Shown: positions 18,852 through 30,279 of the stretch, in pieces
How positions within the stretch are numbered: the first letter of the stretch is position 1
How the letters are laid out: each line of letters starts with the position of its first letter
Source: Lachnospiraceae bacterium
Lineage (GTDB): Bacteria; Bacillota; Clostridia; Lachnospirales; Lachnospiraceae
Length of the DNA: 64,000 nt
Direction: 5' to 3'
NCBI GenBank assembly: GCA_022764465.1
Contig: JALERL010000005.1
Span: 19,498 to 83,497, forward strand
Notes under the pieces: generated by a model
What the model was told of the DNA's origin: nothing
Database searches by the model: none
Seen by the model: only the letters and a program-made list of their open reading frames with translations
Program-made: the position numbers and the translations under genes

Positions 18852-20405
18852 ATGAGCATATTAAATGTAGAACACCTGACACATGGATTCGGAGACAGAG
18901 CCATCTTTGACGATGTATCCTTCCGTCTGCTAAAAGGCGAACACATCGGACTGATCGGTGCGAACGGCGAAGGCAAGTCCACATTTATGAATATCATTAC
19001 CGGAAAGCTGATGCCGGATGAAGGAAAGATCGAATGGGCAAAAAATGTCCGTGTCGGCTACTTAGACCAGCATACTGCCTTAGAAAAGGGGATGACGATC
19101 CGTACAGTGCTTGCATCTGCCTTTGACTTCCTATATGAAATGGAAGCACATATGAATGAGATCTGTGAAAAATTAGGCGATGCAGATGAAAAACAGATGG
19201 AAAGCTATATGGAGGAGCTTGGAACGATCCAGGATCTTTTAACATTGCATGATTTTTATATGATCGATGCGAAAGTGGAAGAGGTTGCAAGGGCACTCGG
19301 ACTCTTAGAGATCGGATTAGATAAGGATGTCACCGAATTAAGCGGTGGACAGAGAACAAAGGTATTGTTAGGAAAGCTTTTATTAGAAAAGCCGGATATC
19401 CTGTTGTTAGACGAGCCGACAAACTACTTGGATGTCGAACATATCGCATGGCTGAAACGGTATCTGAATGAATACGAGAATGCCTTTATCCTGATCTCCC
19501 ATGATATTCCGTTTTTAAACAGTGTGGTCAACCTGATCTATCATATGGATAACCGGGAACTGAACCGCTATGTCGGGGATTATGATAAGTTCCAGGAAGT
19601 CTATGCGATGAAAAAAGCACAGCTTGAGGCGGCTTATAATAAGCAGCAGAAGGAGATTGCAGACTTAAAGGACTTTGTTGCAAGAAATAAAGCAAGGGTT
19701 GCGACCAGAAATATGGCGATGTCACGTCAGAAGAAGTTAGATAAGATGGATGTTATCGAGCTTGCGGCAGAAAAGCCAAAGCCGGAATTTGTTTTCCGCG
19801 AGGCAAGAACACCGGGAAGATATATTTTTCAGACGAAGGATCTTATCATCGGATATGATGAGCCGCTTTCTTCGGCATTGAACCTCGAGATGGAACGAGG
19901 ACAGAAGATCGTGATGACAGGTGCAAACGGAATTGGAAAGACCACACTTTTAAAAAGTATTCTGGGACTGATCCCGGCACTGAGCGGAAGTGTGGAGCTT
20001 GGAGATTACTTAAGCATCGGATACTTTGAGCAGGAGATGGATCAGAGCATCCAGACGACCTGCATCGAAGAGATCTGGACGGAATTCCCGGGTTATTCCC
20101 AGTATGAAGTGCGAAGTGCGCTGGCAAAATGTGGACTGACCACGAAGCATATCGAGAGTCTGGTGCGTGTGTTAAGTGGTGGAGAGCAGGCAAAGGTTCG
20201 GCTGTGTAAGCTGATCAACCGTGAGACCAATATCCTGCTGCTCGACGAGCCGACCAATCATCTTGATGTGGATGCCAAGGAAGAGTTAAAGCGGGCACTC
20301 ATTGCATATAAGGGAAGTATCCTTATGGTCTGCCATGAGCCGGAGTTCTATGATGGTCTTGCAACAGATGTCTGGGACTGCACGAAGTGGACGACTCGTA
20401 TCTGA
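18852..20405 (+). CDS. ABC-F family ATPase
   Basis: Two ATP-binding cassettes (GANGEGKST, GANGIGKTT) with LSGGQRTKVLLGKLLLEKPDILLLDEPTNYLD and LSGGEQAKVRLCKLINRETNILLLDEPTNHLD; no TM. Confidence 0.94.
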   Translation: MSILNVEHLTHGFGDRAIFDDVSFRLLKGEHIGLIGANGEGKSTFMNIITGKLMPDEGKIEWAKNVRVGYLDQHTALEKGMTIRTVLASAFDFLYEMEAHMNEICEKLGDADEKQMESYMEELGTIQDLLTLHDFYMIDAKVEEVARALGLLEIGLDKDVTELSGGQRTKVLLGKLLLEKPDILLLDEPTNYLDVEHIAWLKRYLNEYENAFILISHDIPFLNSVVNLIYHMDNRELNRYVGDYDKFQEVYAMKKAQLEAAYNKQQKEIADLKDFVARNKARVATRNMAMSRQKKLDKMDVIELAAEKPKPEFVFREARTPGRYIFQTKDLIIGYDEPLSSALNLEMERGQKIVMTGANGIGKTTLLKSILGLIPALSGSVELGDYLSIGYFEQEMDQSIQTTCIEEIWTEFPGYSQYEVRSALAKCGLTTKHIESLVRVLSGGEQAKVRLCKLINRETNILLLDEPTNHLDVDAKEELKRALIAYKGSILMVCHEPEFYDGLATDVWDCTKWTTRI

Positions 20406-20416
20406 CAGACTTTGTT

Positions 20417-20462
20417 AAAAAGGACGTTACAGATTGCAAATGTAATTTGTAACGTCTTTTTT
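20417..20462 (+). terminator. Intrinsic terminator downstream of the ABC-F gene
   Basis: AAAAAGGACGTTACA...TGTAACGTCTTTTTT hairpin. Confidence 0.8.
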
Positions 20463-20546
20463 GTATAATTTTTGCAAAAAAAGAGAAACTATCCGAAGAA
20501 GAAAAAATATACATGCAATATTTTTGCACGGAAATGAGGATAGGAT

Positions 20547-21560
20547 ATGACACAGATGCTTGGAAAACAAAGTATCCGCTTTGAAACACCTCCCTATATC
20601 GAGGCAAGCGGAAGTGTAGTAGGAAAAAAAGAGGGCGAAGGACCGCTTGGAGATCTCTTTGATATGGTAAGTGAGGATGACACCTTTGGCTGTGACTGCT
20701 GGGAAGAAGCAGAGAGTACCTTACAAAAGGAAGCAGCAGCACTTACCATGGGAAAGGCAGGCGTGAAACCGGAGGATGTCCGCTATATTTTTGCAGGAGA
20801 TCTGCTGGGACAGACAATTGCGACCTCTTTTGGAATTGTCAATTATGAAATCCCGCTTTTTGGTCTTTACGGTGCCTGTTCGACAGCAGGGGAGTCCATG
20901 TCTCTTGGAGCAATGTGTGTGGCAGGAGGCTATGCCAACCGGGTGCTTGCGATGACATCAAGCCATTTTGCAAGTGCGGAGAAGCAGTTCCGGTTTCCCT
21001 TGGAGTATGGAAATCAAAGACCCGTATCAGCTACCTGGACGGTTACAGGAAGTGGAGCGTTTTTACTTGGAACCGAAAAGAGCCATGTAAAGATCAGTGG
21101 GATCACGACCGGAAAGATCATGGATTATGGGGTGCGGGATTCGATGAATATGGGGGCGGCAATGGCACCGGCAGCCTGTGACCTGATCGTGCAGCATTTT
21201 GAAGATTTTCAGACATCGCCAAAGGATTATGACCGGATTATTACCGGGGATTTGGGCTACGTGGGACAGGAGATCCTGCTTACGCTGACAAAGGAACGGG
21301 GGTATGATATTTCCGCGGTGCATACGGACTGTGGGATCGAGATTTTTGATAAGGACACACAGGGAACGGATTCCGGTGGTTCGGGCTGTGGATGCAGTGC
21401 AGTGACAATGAGTGCATTTTTCCTTCCGCAGATACAGAGAGGAGAATTAAAAAAAGTACTTTTTGTGCCAACCGGAGCATTGCTTTCGAAGATCAGTTTT
21501 AACGAAGGACAGACAGTGCCGGGAATTGCACATGGCGTAGTCTTAGAATATGAAGCGTAG
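20547..21560 (+). CDS. spoVAD: Stage V sporulation protein AD
   Basis: Thiolase-like fold protein: GDLLGQTIATSFGI, GLYGACSTAGESMSLGAM, GDLGYVGQEIL, GGSGCGCSA. Confidence 0.95.
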   Translation: MTQMLGKQSIRFETPPYIEASGSVVGKKEGEGPLGDLFDMVSEDDTFGCDCWEEAESTLQKEAAALTMGKAGVKPEDVRYIFAGDLLGQTIATSFGIVNYEIPLFGLYGACSTAGESMSLGAMCVAGGYANRVLAMTSSHFASAEKQFRFPLEYGNQRPVSATWTVTGSGAFLLGTEKSHVKISGITTGKIMDYGVRDSMNMGAAMAPAACDLIVQHFEDFQTSPKDYDRIITGDLGYVGQEILLTLTKERGYDISAVHTDCGIEIFDKDTQGTDSGGSGCGCSAVTMSAFFLPQIQRGELKKVLFVPTGALLSKISFNEGQTVPGIAHGVVLEYEA

Positions 21561-21576
21561 GAAAGGACAGAAAATC

Positions 21577-21933
21577 ATGGAGTATATCAATGCATTCTGG
21601 GTTGGAGGTGCGATCTGTGCACTTGTGCAGATCCTCATGGAAAAAACGAAGATGCTTCCGGGCCGTATCATGGTACTGCTGGTCTGTACCGGAGCAGTTT
21701 TATCGGCGGTTAATCTCTATCAGCCGTTTGTGGAGTATGCGGGTGCAGGTGCGAGTGTACCGTTGCTTGGCTTTGGAAATACCCTTTTTAAGGGAGTCCG
21801 GGAAGCGGTGGATGAAAATGGCTTTATCGGGATCTTTATGGGAGGTTTTACGGCAAGTGCAGTCGGGATCAGTGCCGCACTCGTGTTTGGCTATTTTGCA
21901 TCGTTGATCTTTCATCCGAAGATGCGTAAATAA
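21577..21933 (+). CDS. spoVAE: Stage V sporulation protein AE (AEb type)
   Basis: MEYINAFWVGGAICALVQILMEKTKMLPGRIMVLLVCTGAVLS...GAGASVPLLGFGNTLFKGVREAVDENGFIGIFMGGF. Confidence 0.93.
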   Translation: MEYINAFWVGGAICALVQILMEKTKMLPGRIMVLLVCTGAVLSAVNLYQPFVEYAGAGASVPLLGFGNTLFKGVREAVDENGFIGIFMGGFTASAVGISAALVFGYFASLIFHPKMRK

Positions 21934-22037
21934 CAGAAACTACCAATGAAAAATACAAGGAAAAATACAAAAGAAAAAGCATAAAAGAGGGAAAAGTGTT
22001 TACACTAATGTTGAAATAAAGAAAAGGAGACAATATT

Positions 22038-22442
22038 ATGAAAAAAATCAAATCATTTCTGGTGACAGCAGTTCTTGTACTATCCTTATCCTTTGTGATG
22101 GCAGCTTGCGGTAATAACAACAATAACAAGGGAAATAACAATTCCGTGACAGACAGTACACAGAATTCCACACAGAATGGAACCACTCAGAACCGGAACA
22201 ACAGAGATAACAATACCGTAGGCACTGAGAATGGAAGTGTAACAAATGACATCAAAGATATGGGCGATAATGCGGTAGATGCAGTCGAAGATGCCGGCGA
22301 TGATATCATGGATGCAGTCGATGGTACAGAGCAAAATAACCGTAACGGCAATACGGCAACAAACGGAACAGATACAACAACCGATACGACTACGAATACA
22401 GATACCAATACCACGACAAATACAACCAAGGAAGCCAGATAA
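22038..22442 (+). CDS. Asn/Thr-rich low-complexity lipoprotein
   Basis: Signal peptide with lipobox VMAAC, followed by N/T/D repeats; RBS aaggag. Confidence 0.75.
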   Translation: MKKIKSFLVTAVLVLSLSFVMAACGNNNNNKGNNNSVTDSTQNSTQNGTTQNRNNRDNNTVGTENGSVTNDIKDMGDNAVDAVEDAGDDIMDAVDGTEQNNRNGNTATNGTDTTTDTTTNTDTNTTTNTTKEAR

Positions 22443-22443
22443 T

Positions 22444-22511
22444 AAACAAAGCAAGTTTGTAAACAAAACAAGTTTGTAAACAAAACAAGTTTGCAGACAA
22501 ACTTGCTTTGT
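22444..22511 (+). repeat. Three 17-bp direct repeats plus a terminal inverted copy
   Basis: AAACAAAGCAAGTTTGT, AAACAAAACAAGTTTGT, AAACAAAACAAGTTTGC, then AGACAAACTTGCTTTGT (reverse complement of the first unit core). Confidence 0.95.
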
Positions 22512-22512
22512 C

Positions 22513-22551
22513 AAAAAAAGAAGCTGACCATACGAGCCAGCTTCTTTTTTT
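22513..22551. terminator. Bidirectional terminator between the lipoprotein gene and guaB
   Basis: AAAAAAAGAAGCTG...CAGCTTCTTTTTTT between convergent genes. Confidence 0.88.
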
Positions 22552-22585
22552 GTATCCAATGACAGGTTCTGTCAGTGGATACTTT

Positions 22586-24094
<1,509 letters not shown>

Positions 24095-24217
24095 TTAATT
24101 TCTCAATTCTAGCAAAAAAAGAGAAAAGTGTCAATGACGCAGAATATTTATTTTCGAAATTCAATTACCCAAAAAGAGTATTCACATTTGAACAAAAGTG
24201 TGGTATCCTAGCTACGA

Positions 24218-24258
24218 GGACAACGGAGTCATTCTATGGGTGAACGTTGTCCTTTTTT
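24218..24258 (+). terminator. Terminator-like hairpin in the hisA leader (candidate attenuator)
   Basis: GGACAACG(24218-24225)/CGTTGTCC(24245-24252) then TTTTTT; lies in a divergent intergenic region, upstream only of the + strand hisA-like gene. Confidence 0.8.
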
Positions 24259-24287
24259 AGAAGAAAACATAGAATGGAGAGAAGATC

Positions 24288-25070
24288 GTGGAATTTCGAC
24301 CATGTATAGATATACATAATGGAAAGGTGAAACAGATCGTCGGTGGAAGCCTAAGAGACGAGGGGGATCAGGCAAAGGAGAACTTTGTCGCCACGCAGGA
24401 TGCAGCGTTTTATGCGGATTATTATAAGAAGGACGGTATCCGCGGCGGACATATTATCCTGCTTAATCCGAAGGACAGTGACTATTACGAAGCAACAAAG
24501 AAGCAGGCCGAGCTTGCACTTCACGCGTATCCGGGTGCACTTCAGATCGGTGGCGGAATCAATGACACAAATGCGGCTTACTTCTTAGCGCAGGGCGCAA
24601 GCCATGTGATCGTCACCTCTTACGTATTCCGGGATGGCAGGGTGGATTATGACAACCTTGAAAAGCTTGCTGCCATTACCGGGAAGGAGCATTTAGTCTT
24701 AGACTTAAGCTGCCGGAAGAAGGATGACGGTTACTATATTGTAACCGACCGCTGGCAGAAGTTTACCGATGAGAAGGTTTCGTTAGAGTTACTCGACCGG
24801 CTGAGCAGCTATTGTGATGAGTTTTTGATCCATGCGGTAGATGTAGAGGGCAAGGCATCCGGTATTGAAACGGAGCTGGTAAGCCTGCTTGGAAGCTGGG
24901 GAAAGATCCCGGTCACTTATGCAGGCGGGGTAGGAAGCTTTGAGGATCTGTATCAGCTAAAGGAACTTGGAAGAAACCGGTTGAATGTAACGATCGGAAG
25001 TGCGTTAGATCTGTTTGGCGGAACAATGAACTATGAAAAAGTATTGGAAATCGTAAGGAAAGAGGTATGA
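24288..25070 (+). CDS. hisA: Phosphoribosylformimino-5-aminoimidazole carboxamide ribotide isomerase, eukaryotic HIS6-like type
   Basis: [20 protein letters not shown]...[33 protein letters not shown]...[37 protein letters not shown]; resembles yeast His6 more than bacterial HisA. Confidence 0.85.
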   Translation: MEFRPCIDIHNGKVKQIVGGSLRDEGDQAKENFVATQDAAFYADYYKKDGIRGGHIILLNPKDSDYYEATKKQAELALHAYPGALQIGGGINDTNAAYFLAQGASHVIVTSYVFRDGRVDYDNLEKLAAITGKEHLVLDLSCRKKDDGYYIVTDRWQKFTDEKVSLELLDRLSSYCDEFLIHAVDVEGKASGIETELVSLLGSWGKIPVTYAGGVGSFEDLYQLKELGRNRLNVTIGSALDLFGGTMNYEKVLEIVRKEV

Positions 25071-25071
25071 T

Positions 25072-26403
25072 ATGAGCAAGTATACGAAGCAGGATATTAT
25101 GCAGTTGGTAGAAGATGAAGATGTGGAATTTATCCGTTTACAGTTTACGGATATGTTTGGAACATTAAAAAATGTGGCGATCACAAAAAGCCAGTTAGAA
25201 AAGGCATTGAATAACCAGTGTATGTTTGACGGATCTTCGATCGAGGGGTTTGTAAGAATCGAAGAATCCGATATGTATCTCTATCCGGATCTGGATACTT
25301 TCTGTATCTTCCCGTGGAGACCACAGCAGGGTAAGGTCGCACGTATCATTTGTGATGTCTATTGTGCGGACGGAACACCATTTGAAGGAGATCCGCGTTA
25401 CATTCTCCGCAAAGAGATCGCACGTGCAGCCAAAATGGGATATACCTTCGATGTCGGACCGGAATGTGAGTTCTTCTTATTCCATACGGATGAGGATGGA
25501 CAGCCGACCACAATCTCACATGAGAAGGCAGGATACTTTGACTTAGGTCCTGTGGATCTTGGCGAGAATGCAAGACGTGATATGGTCTTAACTTTAGAGG
25601 ATATGGGATATGAGATCGAGGCATCCCACCATGAGGTTGCTCCGGCACAGCATGAGATTGATTTTAAGTATGATGAGGCATTACGCACCGCAGATAATAT
25701 CATGACCTTTAAGTTAGCAGTCAAGACGATCGCAAAGCGTCATGGACTGTTTGCAAGCTTTATGCCAAAGCCGAAATACGGCATCAACGGTTCCGGCATG
25801 CATGTGAATATGTCACTTGCAAAGGACGGAAATAATATTTTTGCAGATCCGTCCGATGAACTGGGACTTAGTCAGGAAGCATACTATTTTATTGGTGGTA
25901 TTATGAAGCATATGAAAGGAATGACAGCGATCACGAATCCACTGGTCAATTCCTATAAGCGTCTGGTTCCGGGCTATGAAGCACCGATCTATATCGCATG
26001 GTCTGCAACAAACCGCAGCCCGCTCATCCGTATCCCGGCAGCAAGGGGAGCAGGAACAAGGGTAGAACTTCGCTGTCCGGATCCGGCAGCAAACCCATAT
26101 CTGACCCTTGCGGTATGCCTTGCAGCAGGCTTAGACGGTATCGAGCATAAGATCATGCCGCCGGAGAGTGTCAAGGAGAATGTCTTTGAGATGCGTATCT
26201 CACAGAAGGTAAAGCTTGGCATCGAATCCCTTCCGGCTGACTTAAGCGAGGCAGTGGACGAACTGGAAAAGGATGAATATATCAAGGATGTTTTAGGAAA
26301 ACATATCACAGAGAAGTACACAGAAGCCAAACGTGCAGAGTGGGCAGAATACCGCGCACAGGTTACACAGTGGGAGATCAGCGAATATCTGTACAAGATC
26401 TGA
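25072..26403 (+). CDS. glnA: Glutamine synthetase type I
   Basis: [70 protein letters not shown]. Confidence 0.97.
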   Translation: MSKYTKQDIMQLVEDEDVEFIRLQFTDMFGTLKNVAITKSQLEKALNNQCMFDGSSIEGFVRIEESDMYLYPDLDTFCIFPWRPQQGKVARIICDVYCADGTPFEGDPRYILRKEIARAAKMGYTFDVGPECEFFLFHTDEDGQPTTISHEKAGYFDLGPVDLGENARRDMVLTLEDMGYEIEASHHEVAPAQHEIDFKYDEALRTADNIMTFKLAVKTIAKRHGLFASFMPKPKYGINGSGMHVNMSLAKDGNNIFADPSDELGLSQEAYYFIGGIMKHMKGMTAITNPLVNSYKRLVPGYEAPIYIAWSATNRSPLIRIPAARGAGTRVELRCPDPAANPYLTLAVCLAAGLDGIEHKIMPPESVKENVFEMRISQKVKLGIESLPADLSEAVDELEKDEYIKDVLGKHITEKYTEAKRAEWAEYRAQVTQWEISEYLYKI

Positions 26404-26448
26404 TCGTAGGAAGCAGGAATACGAAGGATGAAATGATAAACCTACGAA

Positions 26449-27012
26449 ATGGGGATTGGGATCTTGATTAACATAATTGTTGCATTTCCAAAGCAGGAGA
26501 ACGCAGAGAGTATAAAAAGAATATTGGTAAAGAGCGGATTTCAGGTAGATGCAGTGGCGACAACCGGTGCACAGGCACTTCAGTTTGCCAATACGTTAGA
26601 CGGAGGAATCCTCGTCTGCAATTACCGCTTCGTAGACATGATGTACATGGAGTTATATGAGTATCTGCCAAAGACCTTCCAGATGGTTTTGGTTGCAGCC
26701 CCGAATATCTGCAATGAACGTGAGATTGATGATCTGATGTGTCTTGCCATGCCGCTTAAGGTACACGAGCTGGTACAGACTATGGAGATGATGTCCTATT
26801 CCATTGCCCGTAAGAAGAAAAAACAGCGGGCAGTGCCAAAGGAGCGTAACGAAGAAGAAAAGAAGCTGATCGAACGCGCCAAAGGACTTCTAATGGAACG
26901 AAACAACATGACCGAGGAGGAAGCACACCGTTATATCCAGAAGCGTAGTATGGACAACGGAACGGGTCTTGTCGAGACGGCACAGATGGTGCTCAGTCTG
27001 CTGAATCAGTAA
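26449..27012 (+). CDS. ANTAR-domain response regulator/antiterminator
   Basis: C-terminal ANTAR signature KKLIERAKGLLMERNNMTEEEAHRYIQKRSMDNGTGLVETAQMVL; follows glnA. Confidence 0.85.
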   Translation: MGIGILINIIVAFPKQENAESIKRILVKSGFQVDAVATTGAQALQFANTLDGGILVCNYRFVDMMYMELYEYLPKTFQMVLVAAPNICNEREIDDLMCLAMPLKVHELVQTMEMMSYSIARKKKKQRAVPKERNEEEKKLIERAKGLLMERNNMTEEEAHRYIQKRSMDNGTGLVETAQMVLSLLNQ

Positions 27013-27129
27013 AAAGAATGGTATCTATGCGAAAAACGAATTGTAAATCGCTTTTCAAATCGTTTTAATAATGCTATACTACATAACAGTAAGTAACATG
27101 CAGGAATGATTAGAAGGAGTAACGTAATT

Positions 27130-28344
27130 ATGTATCAAGTAAATGACAATTATCAGAAGTTACCGGGAAGTTATCTTTTCAGCACGATTGCAAAAAAGGT
27201 AAATGCATATACAGCAGCAAACCCGGATAAATCCATTATTCGTCTTGGAATCGGTGATGTGACACAGCCACTTGCACCGGCAATCATCGAAGCTATGCAT
27301 AAGGCAGTAGATGAGATGGCAGATGCCGCTACCTTCCACGGATATGCACCGGATCTTGGCTATGAGTTCTTACGCAGTGCGATCGCAAAAAACGATTATG
27401 CTGCAAGAGGATGTGATATCGCAGCCGATGAGATCTTTGTATCCGATGGAGCAAAGAGTGATTCCGGTAACATTCAGGAGATCTTTTCTGTCAACAATAA
27501 GATTGCAGTCTGTGACCCGGTATACCCGGTTTATGTGGATTCTAACGTAATGGCAGGAAGAACCGGCACCTACGATCCGGCAACAGAGATGTGGAGCGAC
27601 GTGATCTATATGCCATGTACCAGAGAGAACAACTTCGTACCGGAGTTCCCGAAGGAAATACCGGATATTATTTACTTATGTCTGCCGAATAACCCGACCG
27701 GAACAACGATCACCAAGTCACAGTTACAGGAATGGGTTGATTATGCGAACAAGAATCATGCAGTGATCATCTATGACGGTGCATATGAAGCATATATTTC
27801 CGAGGATGATGTTGCACATTCGATCTATGAGTGTGAAGGTGCAAAGACCTGTGCGATCGAGTTAAAGAGCTTTTCTAAGAATGCCGGATTTACGGGTGTG
27901 CGTCTTGGATATACCGTTGTACCGAAGGAATTAAAGTGTGGCGATGTTTCCTTACATGATATGTGGGCAAGACGTCATGGAACCAAGTTCAACGGCGCTC
28001 CTTACATTGTGCAGCGTGCCGGTGAAGCGGTTTATTCTGATGCAGGAAAGGCACAGTTAAAGGATCAGGTTGCTTATTATATGAAGAATGCGAAGACCAT
28101 CAAGGAAGGCTTAAAGGATGCCGGTTACGAAGTATATGGTGGTGTGAACGCACCATATATCTGGTTAAAGACACCGGAGAAGATGACCTCCTGGGATTTC
28201 TTCGACTATCTGTTAGAGAACGCCAATGTAGTAGGAACACCTGGTTCCGGATTCGGACCAAGTGGAGAAGGCTACTTCAGACTGACCGCATTCGGAAGCT
28301 ACGAGAATACGGTTGCTGCATTAGAGCGGATCAAAGCATTATAA
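27130..28344 (+). CDS. dapL: LL-diaminopimelate aminotransferase
   Basis: LGIGDVTQPLAPAIIEAMHKAVDEMA..., LCLPNNPTGT, IELKSFSKNAGFTGVRLGYTVVPK. Confidence 0.95.
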   Translation: MYQVNDNYQKLPGSYLFSTIAKKVNAYTAANPDKSIIRLGIGDVTQPLAPAIIEAMHKAVDEMADAATFHGYAPDLGYEFLRSAIAKNDYAARGCDIAADEIFVSDGAKSDSGNIQEIFSVNNKIAVCDPVYPVYVDSNVMAGRTGTYDPATEMWSDVIYMPCTRENNFVPEFPKEIPDIIYLCLPNNPTGTTITKSQLQEWVDYANKNHAVIIYDGAYEAYISEDDVAHSIYECEGAKTCAIELKSFSKNAGFTGVRLGYTVVPKELKCGDVSLHDMWARRHGTKFNGAPYIVQRAGEAVYSDAGKAQLKDQVAYYMKNAKTIKEGLKDAGYEVYGGVNAPYIWLKTPEKMTSWDFFDYLLENANVVGTPGSGFGPSGEGYFRLTAFGSYENTVAALERIKAL

Positions 28345-28346
28345 GA

Positions 28347-28967
28347 TTACCGGTTCTGGTAATAGAAGACAGCGAGCTGCGTGCGATCACGCAGCTCTAA
28401 CTTTTCTAAGATGGTACTTAAGTAGTTGCGGATCGTTCCTTCACTTAAGAAGAGCTTTTCGGCAATCTCTTTGTTACTGTGTCCCTTGGCAATCAGCTCA
28501 ATGATCTCGGATTCTTTTTCGGTAATGCCCTTAGCGGCATAGTCATAGCTTTTCGTATTCGAAAGCAGTGACGGAAGCTTCGTTACAATCTCATTTCCAA
28601 ATACATTCTGACCATTCAAAACAGCAGTTAAGGCAGGCAGCAGACCTTCAAAGTCCTGTTTTAAAATATAACCCTTTGCCCCGATGTGCAGTGCCTCAAC
28701 GATGTATTCGTCATCGGAAAAAGTAGTTAAGAATAAGATCTTCGCATCCGGATATTTGGTAAGGATGATCTTAGCAGCCTCTAATCCGGTCATGGTATCC
28801 ATGCGGATATCCATAAGCAGGACATCCGGTTTATGTGTTTCGTAAAGTGTTACGGCTTCCTTCCCGTTTTTACCGATCGCAAGGACATCGGCCTCCCCGG
28901 ATGCTTCTAAGATGGTCTTTAAGGATATGGAAACCAGATGGTCATCATCAACAATTACAAGTTTCAT
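28347..28967 (-). CDS. NarL/LuxR-type response regulator
   Basis: Receiver (DDDHLV, LLMDIRM) plus C-terminal HTH ITEKESEIIELIAKGHSNKEIAEKLFLSEGTIRNYLSTILEKL. Confidence 0.94.
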   Translation of the reverse strand: MKLVIVDDDHLVSISLKTILEASGEADVLAIGKNGKEAVTLYETHKPDVLLMDIRMDTMTGLEAAKIILTKYPDAKILFLTTFSDDEYIVEALHIGAKGYILKQDFEGLLPALTAVLNGQNVFGNEIVTKLPSLLSNTKSYDYAAKGITEKESEIIELIAKGHSNKEIAEKLFLSEGTIRNYLSTILEKLELRDRTQLAVFYYQNR

Positions 28968-28986
28968 GGAATTCTCCTTTTTTGTA

Positions 28987-30099
28987 TCATGTATTTTTGG
29001 ATATGTTCTTTTTCGGGATCGAAATAAAGATCCGGAAACCCTGTTTGTAGGAATAGGTAAAAGTACCGTTTAAGGCATCAACACGATCCTTCATGTTTTC
29101 AAGCCCGATGCCATCGGTATGCATCGAGATGGAAGTACCGTTGTCCTCGACCAGAAGCTGAAAGAGGCTCGGATGCTCCCGCATGATGATATGGATGCGG
29201 GTTGCATTGCTGTGCTTTGCAACATTCGAAAGTGCTTCCTTTAAAATAGCGATATAGCAGTATTTGATCTCCTTTGGTACAAGACTGCTCATATCATATT
29301 CAAAGCTGATATGACAGCCCGGATAATCTGCTAACAGTGCTTCGATCGAGGCACGCAGATCGATAGAGTCATCATGCAGGTCATGGACACTCGCGCGGAT
29401 GCTGTTCATCGCATCGGAAAGCGTAGTCTGTAGTGCATCTGACATTGTGCCTATCGTCTGATCCTTATTCATGGCACGCAGTGCACCGACCTGCAGGATC
29501 GAGCGTGAGAGCATGTGTCCGACATTGTCATGGATCTCTCTTGCGATCCGGTTCCGCTCTTTTAGGGTGGCAAGATAGATCTCGTTGTCCTGTTTCTCGA
29601 TCAGAGCCTTGTTTTTCTGCTGGAGCATCTGGTTAAACTGTGTGCTGTCATCCCGCATCTGCTTTAGCCGGGCTTCTAGCTGTAAGACACGCATGGTGCG
29701 CAGATGAAGCAGGATACCCGCAGCCAGTAAAATCAGAAAGAAGAAGCGGAGGAACAAAGGGATGCTCTGTCCAAAGAGGATGCCTGCCGGAAGACACAAC
29801 AGGTATAACAGCGGATTCCTCGTAAAAAGAATCTCATAGATCAGAGCCGGCAGCCAAAATCCAAGCTATGGCAGAAAAAAGCAGGCAGCCAGATAAAGAA
29901 GCATCAGTCCCTGATAGCGGATATCCTCCTTAAAATGTGTACTGATATGTGCATCATAGTTCAGATAGCTCAGCACAAGCGTAAGACACAGGGAGAGGAT
30001 CACATAGATGATTGTGGCAGCGGTAAGATCGGTATCGGTAAAAAGAAACAGCCCCACGCTGCCGGTAAAAAGAAGTAATTTATCGGTTAAACATCGCAT
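28987..30099 (-). pseudogene. Membrane sensor histidine kinase (HisKA_3/DesK-like) interrupted by an in-frame TAG at 29866-29868
   Basis: N-terminal TM part (29866-30099) and kinase part (ORF 28987-29799) are in the same frame; translation through the TAG gives ...AACFFLP*LGFWLPALIYEILFTRNPLLYLLCLPAGILFGQ. H-box EIHDNVGHMLSRSI. Confidence 0.8.
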
Positions 30100-30279
30100 A
30101 TCGGATTCTCCTGATGATCAGATCAATCGGTTTCAGGTTTATTGTAATATAATCTACATAGGGTGTCAAAACGGAAGCGGTAAAAGTGACATTTGTCATA
30201 TCAGAAGTTGACAGGATGCACTGGCCTTTTCGCGGAGGATCGAATACAATGCTGGTATCAGAATTAAGGAGGAATGTAT

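Noticed and set aside
22444-22511. CRISPR-like array
   Set aside because: 17-bp units are directly adjacent with no spacers, and no cas genes are present.
22086-22559. Minus-strand Cys-rich ORFs opposite the Asn/Thr-rich lipoprotein (157 aa and 98 aa)
   Set aside because: Produced by translating the low-complexity repeat in reverse; no RBS or family signature.
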